DNA of 64,000 bases from Laguncularia racemosa. Taxonomy: Eukaryota > Streptophyta > Magnoliopsida > Myrtales > Combretaceae. A model generated the notes under the pieces. The model searched no databases, was not told the origin of the DNA, and saw nothing but the letters and a program-made list of their open reading frames with translations. The DNA lies in the NCBI GenBank assembly GCA_037954665.1, contig JBBMOL010000138.1:1736001-1800000 (forward strand), written 5' to 3'. The first letter of the stretch is position 1; every line of letters starts with the position of its first letter. Shown here one piece after another: positions 61,001 through 64,000 of the stretch. A program made the position numbers and the translations under genes.

Positions 61001-63987
61001 ACATCTCCAACCCCCCCTACTTAAAAAAAAAAAAAAAAAATTTCCTCCCCTCCCCATTCTTTCCCTCCACTTTCCCCCATCCCAAACATAGTGTAGGGGT
61101 GAAGTAGGCTTCTACAGTAAATATTAAGTCCATCATTTGCAAAAGCAGTGCACTCAAAGTCTTATCTGATGATTGGATTAGTTCCAGCATTTTGGTCATC
61201 ACAAGGAAAGGAGCCACATACTGAAATGTGATAGGTTTTGCACTACTAAAGTTTCTAGTGCAGCATGCTGATCATGGGTTTCTTCCAATTGGATTAGAGA
61301 TCCTATGTTTTAAAGGATTTTCATTGCTTAGGATTATGACAAGGATTGGCGAATTATTCTCATCCCATGCAGAGGATGTAGTGGGAGTGTCTTAGTTTTC
61401 ATTCTCTTCTGTCACCAACGGTTGTATTCCTACTTATAATCATTAGAGTCGGTGCTAAAATGTAGATGTGGAAACTCAGAAGTGTATGTCACGTGCATGC
61501 TGCATGCATTTTGTGCTTCACTTGACAAGGCTGGGCATTGGGCTTTGAATTGTTCTCAACACCAAGGAATAAAATGAAAATAGATCAGAGAGGAGGAACA
61601 TGCAATTTCAGGATGTTCTCACATCATAGGGACTAGGTGATGAAGAGAATGTCTACCAATTCCCCCTGATGAGAGGAAATATATGGAAAGTGGTAAATTA
61701 TAACCATTGGATCTCTGATAAATGTGTATCTTGTAAGTGATGCAATTGCTCAGAAGTTCATAAGATCCTAGTTAATATGGTTTAGGCCCAAGAATTCATA
61801 AAGAATCTGGTTGATATTTAAGCCTCATTGAGAAAGCTAGGACTAATAAACTCCAAACCCACCCCCCAAAAAATAATAAATAAATAAAGGAGCTAATGCC
61901 ACATTTACACCGTAAAATAGCAATTTCAAGGGATGAAAATAACCTGCCTAATAACGGCCTATGGAGTACTGCCATGACCAATGTCTCGCCAAATTCAATA
62001 TTATGCTAAGCACCACAAGTAAGTTCCTTTCCATTTGGCTTCCTTCTCTCTCCAAGGATTTTCGTTTAAATTGTACAAAGATTCTCTCTAAACACATTTC
62101 CTCTCTAGATAAAGGTATCACCTTTTTTTTTTTCAAAAAAGAAAAAATTACGATATGCTCTAGTTGTTCTCATGTTTGTGGTCAATTTTCAAAGTATATT
62201 TAGTTGACTTTATAAGAATATAATAATATAACTATTCCTCTTTTATAAAGTTATTACTATGTTTGGTTACTAAAATAGCTATTTTATAGAAATTTCTATT
62301 ATTATCAAATAAGAAATTGCAATTTCTTATGAGAACTAAAGGAATAATAATTATTATTATTTTTCTTTTTTTTTTTTTCATGCATAGTGAGATCCTAGCC
62401 AATAATCAAGTTAGGAGCAGACGCAAAACCATGTGACTAGACCTTATTTAAGTTAATATTAGAATTACTTATAAAAATATTCACTTGTTATCATCTTATA
62501 TATATATGGAAAGATTTTATAAGCTGATAAACTAATAACACTTTATAATACTCCATAGGAAGAAAACTTTGAATTTTTTTTGTGAAAATGATTAAAGGTA
62601 CACTCGGTTTACATTGAAAAAGCATAGTATGAGTAAACTTTTTTTCTTTTTGTTACGTCATTTATATCGATTGAAACTTAAACGTGCATTTATAAAGAAA
62701 TAAAATTAATAACTCATTTATGAAAGTTTTGTTACCAACAAATATAACATAAAAAAATTATTTAAATAGGAAACAATAAATAGAGTGAAAAAAGGAACAT
62801 AATATAAATATTACTCAGTTTTATCTTACGATGACTTTGCAAGATTATATCACTAGCAAATGTAAAAAAATTATCATCTTCAATATAAATAATTAGGTAA
62901 TCATTTTCGTAACATTAATAGTAAGAAAATGTTAGTACCACAAGTAATATGCTTGCCATTATTTATTGATACATTGAAATAGTTATAGCGTTAGCAATGT
63001 ATTTAATATTTATGGTGTACTATTATTAAATAACTAGCAACTCAAGAGAATTTATCAAACTATTATAATTTTGTAGTGAATGAAAATTAATGTTATCAAC
63101 TATTGGAAGAAAAAAAGGAAAAAAAAAAGAGAGAGAGAAAGAATGTTACTCAAGAAATGTAAAAATAAATGCAACCTTAAAAAAAAAAAAAACTTTCATG
63201 AGAATTAAAAACTGTAATAATATATATGTTTTCTCCTCCTATAATAAATTTTTGTAATTGATTTTTTCAAAGCTTGGTTTGGGCAAAGTATAATTATGTT
63301 TTTCAATGTATTTCTTATCTATTATTAATATTATTATTTTAAGTGCAACCATATAAAACAAACAGCTATTTTTTTTTCATTCTATTCCTTAACAATTACA
63401 ATTCTATTTTATCTTATTTCATTTGACTAAACAAATCTAGTGTGTATTAATTTGGGGATTCACGTTGATTATGTGAGAGCTACTTTTTGATGTGTTCTAT
63501 TTCTGGTCGAAATTACTGGACGTTTGTGAAGTGGGTTTTGTTAGAATATAGTTTGGGATTGAGGTTCTGAAAAAGGTGAGGGTATTTTTAATTATTTATG
63601 GCATTTTCTAGACCAACCAAACAAATTATAAAATTTTACTACTCAAGTATTCCATTTCTTAGGGGAAAAAAAAAAAAAACCTTTGATTCCCTAACCTTTT
63701 TTTTTTAATCCACCGAACATAAAAGTAGTGAAAGAGAGGTTTGCGTAAACGTAAAGTTTAAAACATAACAAAACAAAGACCAGACCTTCAATTTAGATTC
63801 CTTGGTTCTGCTGTGTAGCGGAGAGAAGCTACAGGCCCCTGTAAATAGCTGATCACCAAGGTCATCCAGGTGCTGCTTCAGATCCGATCGGTCCAAATCT
63901 GAAGATTTATCCTGCCTAACCAGCACCACGTCCTGGCCTCCGATGCCGAGTCCCACAATGATATGGGTTCCATACTTGTGAATAAAT
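55053..63987 (-). CDS. MACPF-domain protein, C-terminal two-thirds (At1g14780/CAD1/NSL1 family)
   Basis: Six exons on the minus strand, all with GT-AG junctions and matching phases: 63987-63786, 59071-58997, 58687-58504, 57160-56991, 56755-56691, 55683-55053. The first may be incomplete; its likely acceptor is TTCAG at 63992-63988 and the gene continues beyond the window. The roughly 440 residues read FIHKYGTHIIVGLGIGGQDV (the conserved MACPF Y-G-T-H motif), LDDLGDQLFTG, APQAFDVFDPQSV, GIRVICSKRGGD, CEWLLTVPSMPDAIHFSFIP, YKPPIADLRYFLDFQ, MGPKLYVNTC, PVTGIRFFLEGMKC, LALHLQHLSNTP, KKFSHMCTAPV, IVTGAQLRVKKHDSRNVLHL, FVDTSQRCRGPQHTPGYWLV. It resembles Arabidopsis At1g14780 most. Relatives CAD1 and NSL1 restrain salicylic-acid-dependent cell death; membrane insertion is assumed from the fold. 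The frame is intact. It converges on FKF1. Confidence 0.93.
59072..63785 (-). other. Long intron of the MACPF gene
   Basis: 4714 bp. Donor GTCTGG after the codon for the final Lys of ESKLK (non-consensus third base, but the only phase-0 choice), acceptor ACTGCAG. No gene was recognised inside. It contains a possible MITE (60745-61088) and many poly-A/T tracts. Confidence 0.75.
60745..61088. repeat. Possible 344-bp MITE in the MACPF intron
   Basis: The left end TGTTTGGACAATGGAGGGAA and the right end, inverted, TGTTTGGGATGGGGGAAAG form imperfect terminal inverted repeats around GA/CT-rich DNA. The TGTTTGG start is common in Harbinger- and hAT-type MITEs. No clear duplication was found. Confidence 0.4.
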
Positions 63988-64000
63988 CTGAATTTAATAA

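Noticed and set aside
1..64000. tRNA, rRNA or other structured RNA genes
   Set aside because: None recognised by eye on either strand; the tRNA-like matches are only primer-binding sites.

Overview
The window looks like nuclear DNA from a flowering plant, most likely a eudicot. Two spliced plant genes lie at the right end: an FKF1/ADO3-type blue-light photoreceptor and the 3' two-thirds of a MACPF-domain gene. Both have GT-AG introns of several kilobases. Most of the rest is Ty3/gypsy LTR retrotransposons and hAT DNA transposons in AT-rich DNA.

About 3.5-41 kb is a layered nest of retroelements. I call them E1-E5. E2 (CRM-like, minus strand) is the left host. E1 (Tat/Ogre-like, plus strand, 4055-19339) is inserted inside E2's 3' LTR, and a truncated hAT sits inside E1's gag. 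E5 (chromodomain-bearing chromovirus, minus strand, first base 22140, gag end near 40770) abuts E2 and was invaded three times: by E3 (CRM-like, plus, 22669-29036), by a solo Tat-type LTR (29198-31261) and by E4 (CRM-like, minus, 33495-39010). Target-site duplications were read for E1, E3, E4 and the solo LTR. For E1, E4 and the solo LTR, removing the insert plus one duplication rejoins the host reading frame. For E3 the rejoined frame also runs on to a stop, but a nearby frameshift in E5 has to be allowed.

Every autonomous-type element here is broken: E1 by many stops and a lost gag centre, E2 by frameshifts, E3 by loss of protease plus catalytic changes, E4 by loss of the RT core and RNase H, E5 by stops and its interruptions. 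E3 is the youngest by LTR comparison (about 12 differences in 750 bp, counted by eye).

41-48.4 kb is AT-rich intergenic DNA without a convincing gene. It contains a 1.29-kb non-autonomous hAT relative with a perfect 8-bp duplication. FKF1 (48565-52832, plus) has LOV, F-box and kelch domains and encodes 622 residues. Two AAAAATCT motifs, the known CCA1/LHY site, lie just upstream. Convergent to it on the minus strand is the MACPF gene (55053 to beyond the window end), whose 4.7-kb intron holds a possible MITE.

I did not find a wholly new biological system. The most interesting points are the frame-proven nesting order, a conserved splice-donor sequence inside the Tat LTRs, palindromic ACACGGCCGTGT arrays in the CRM-like LTRs, a young element lacking protease, and the FKF1 photoactive cysteine codon split by an intron.
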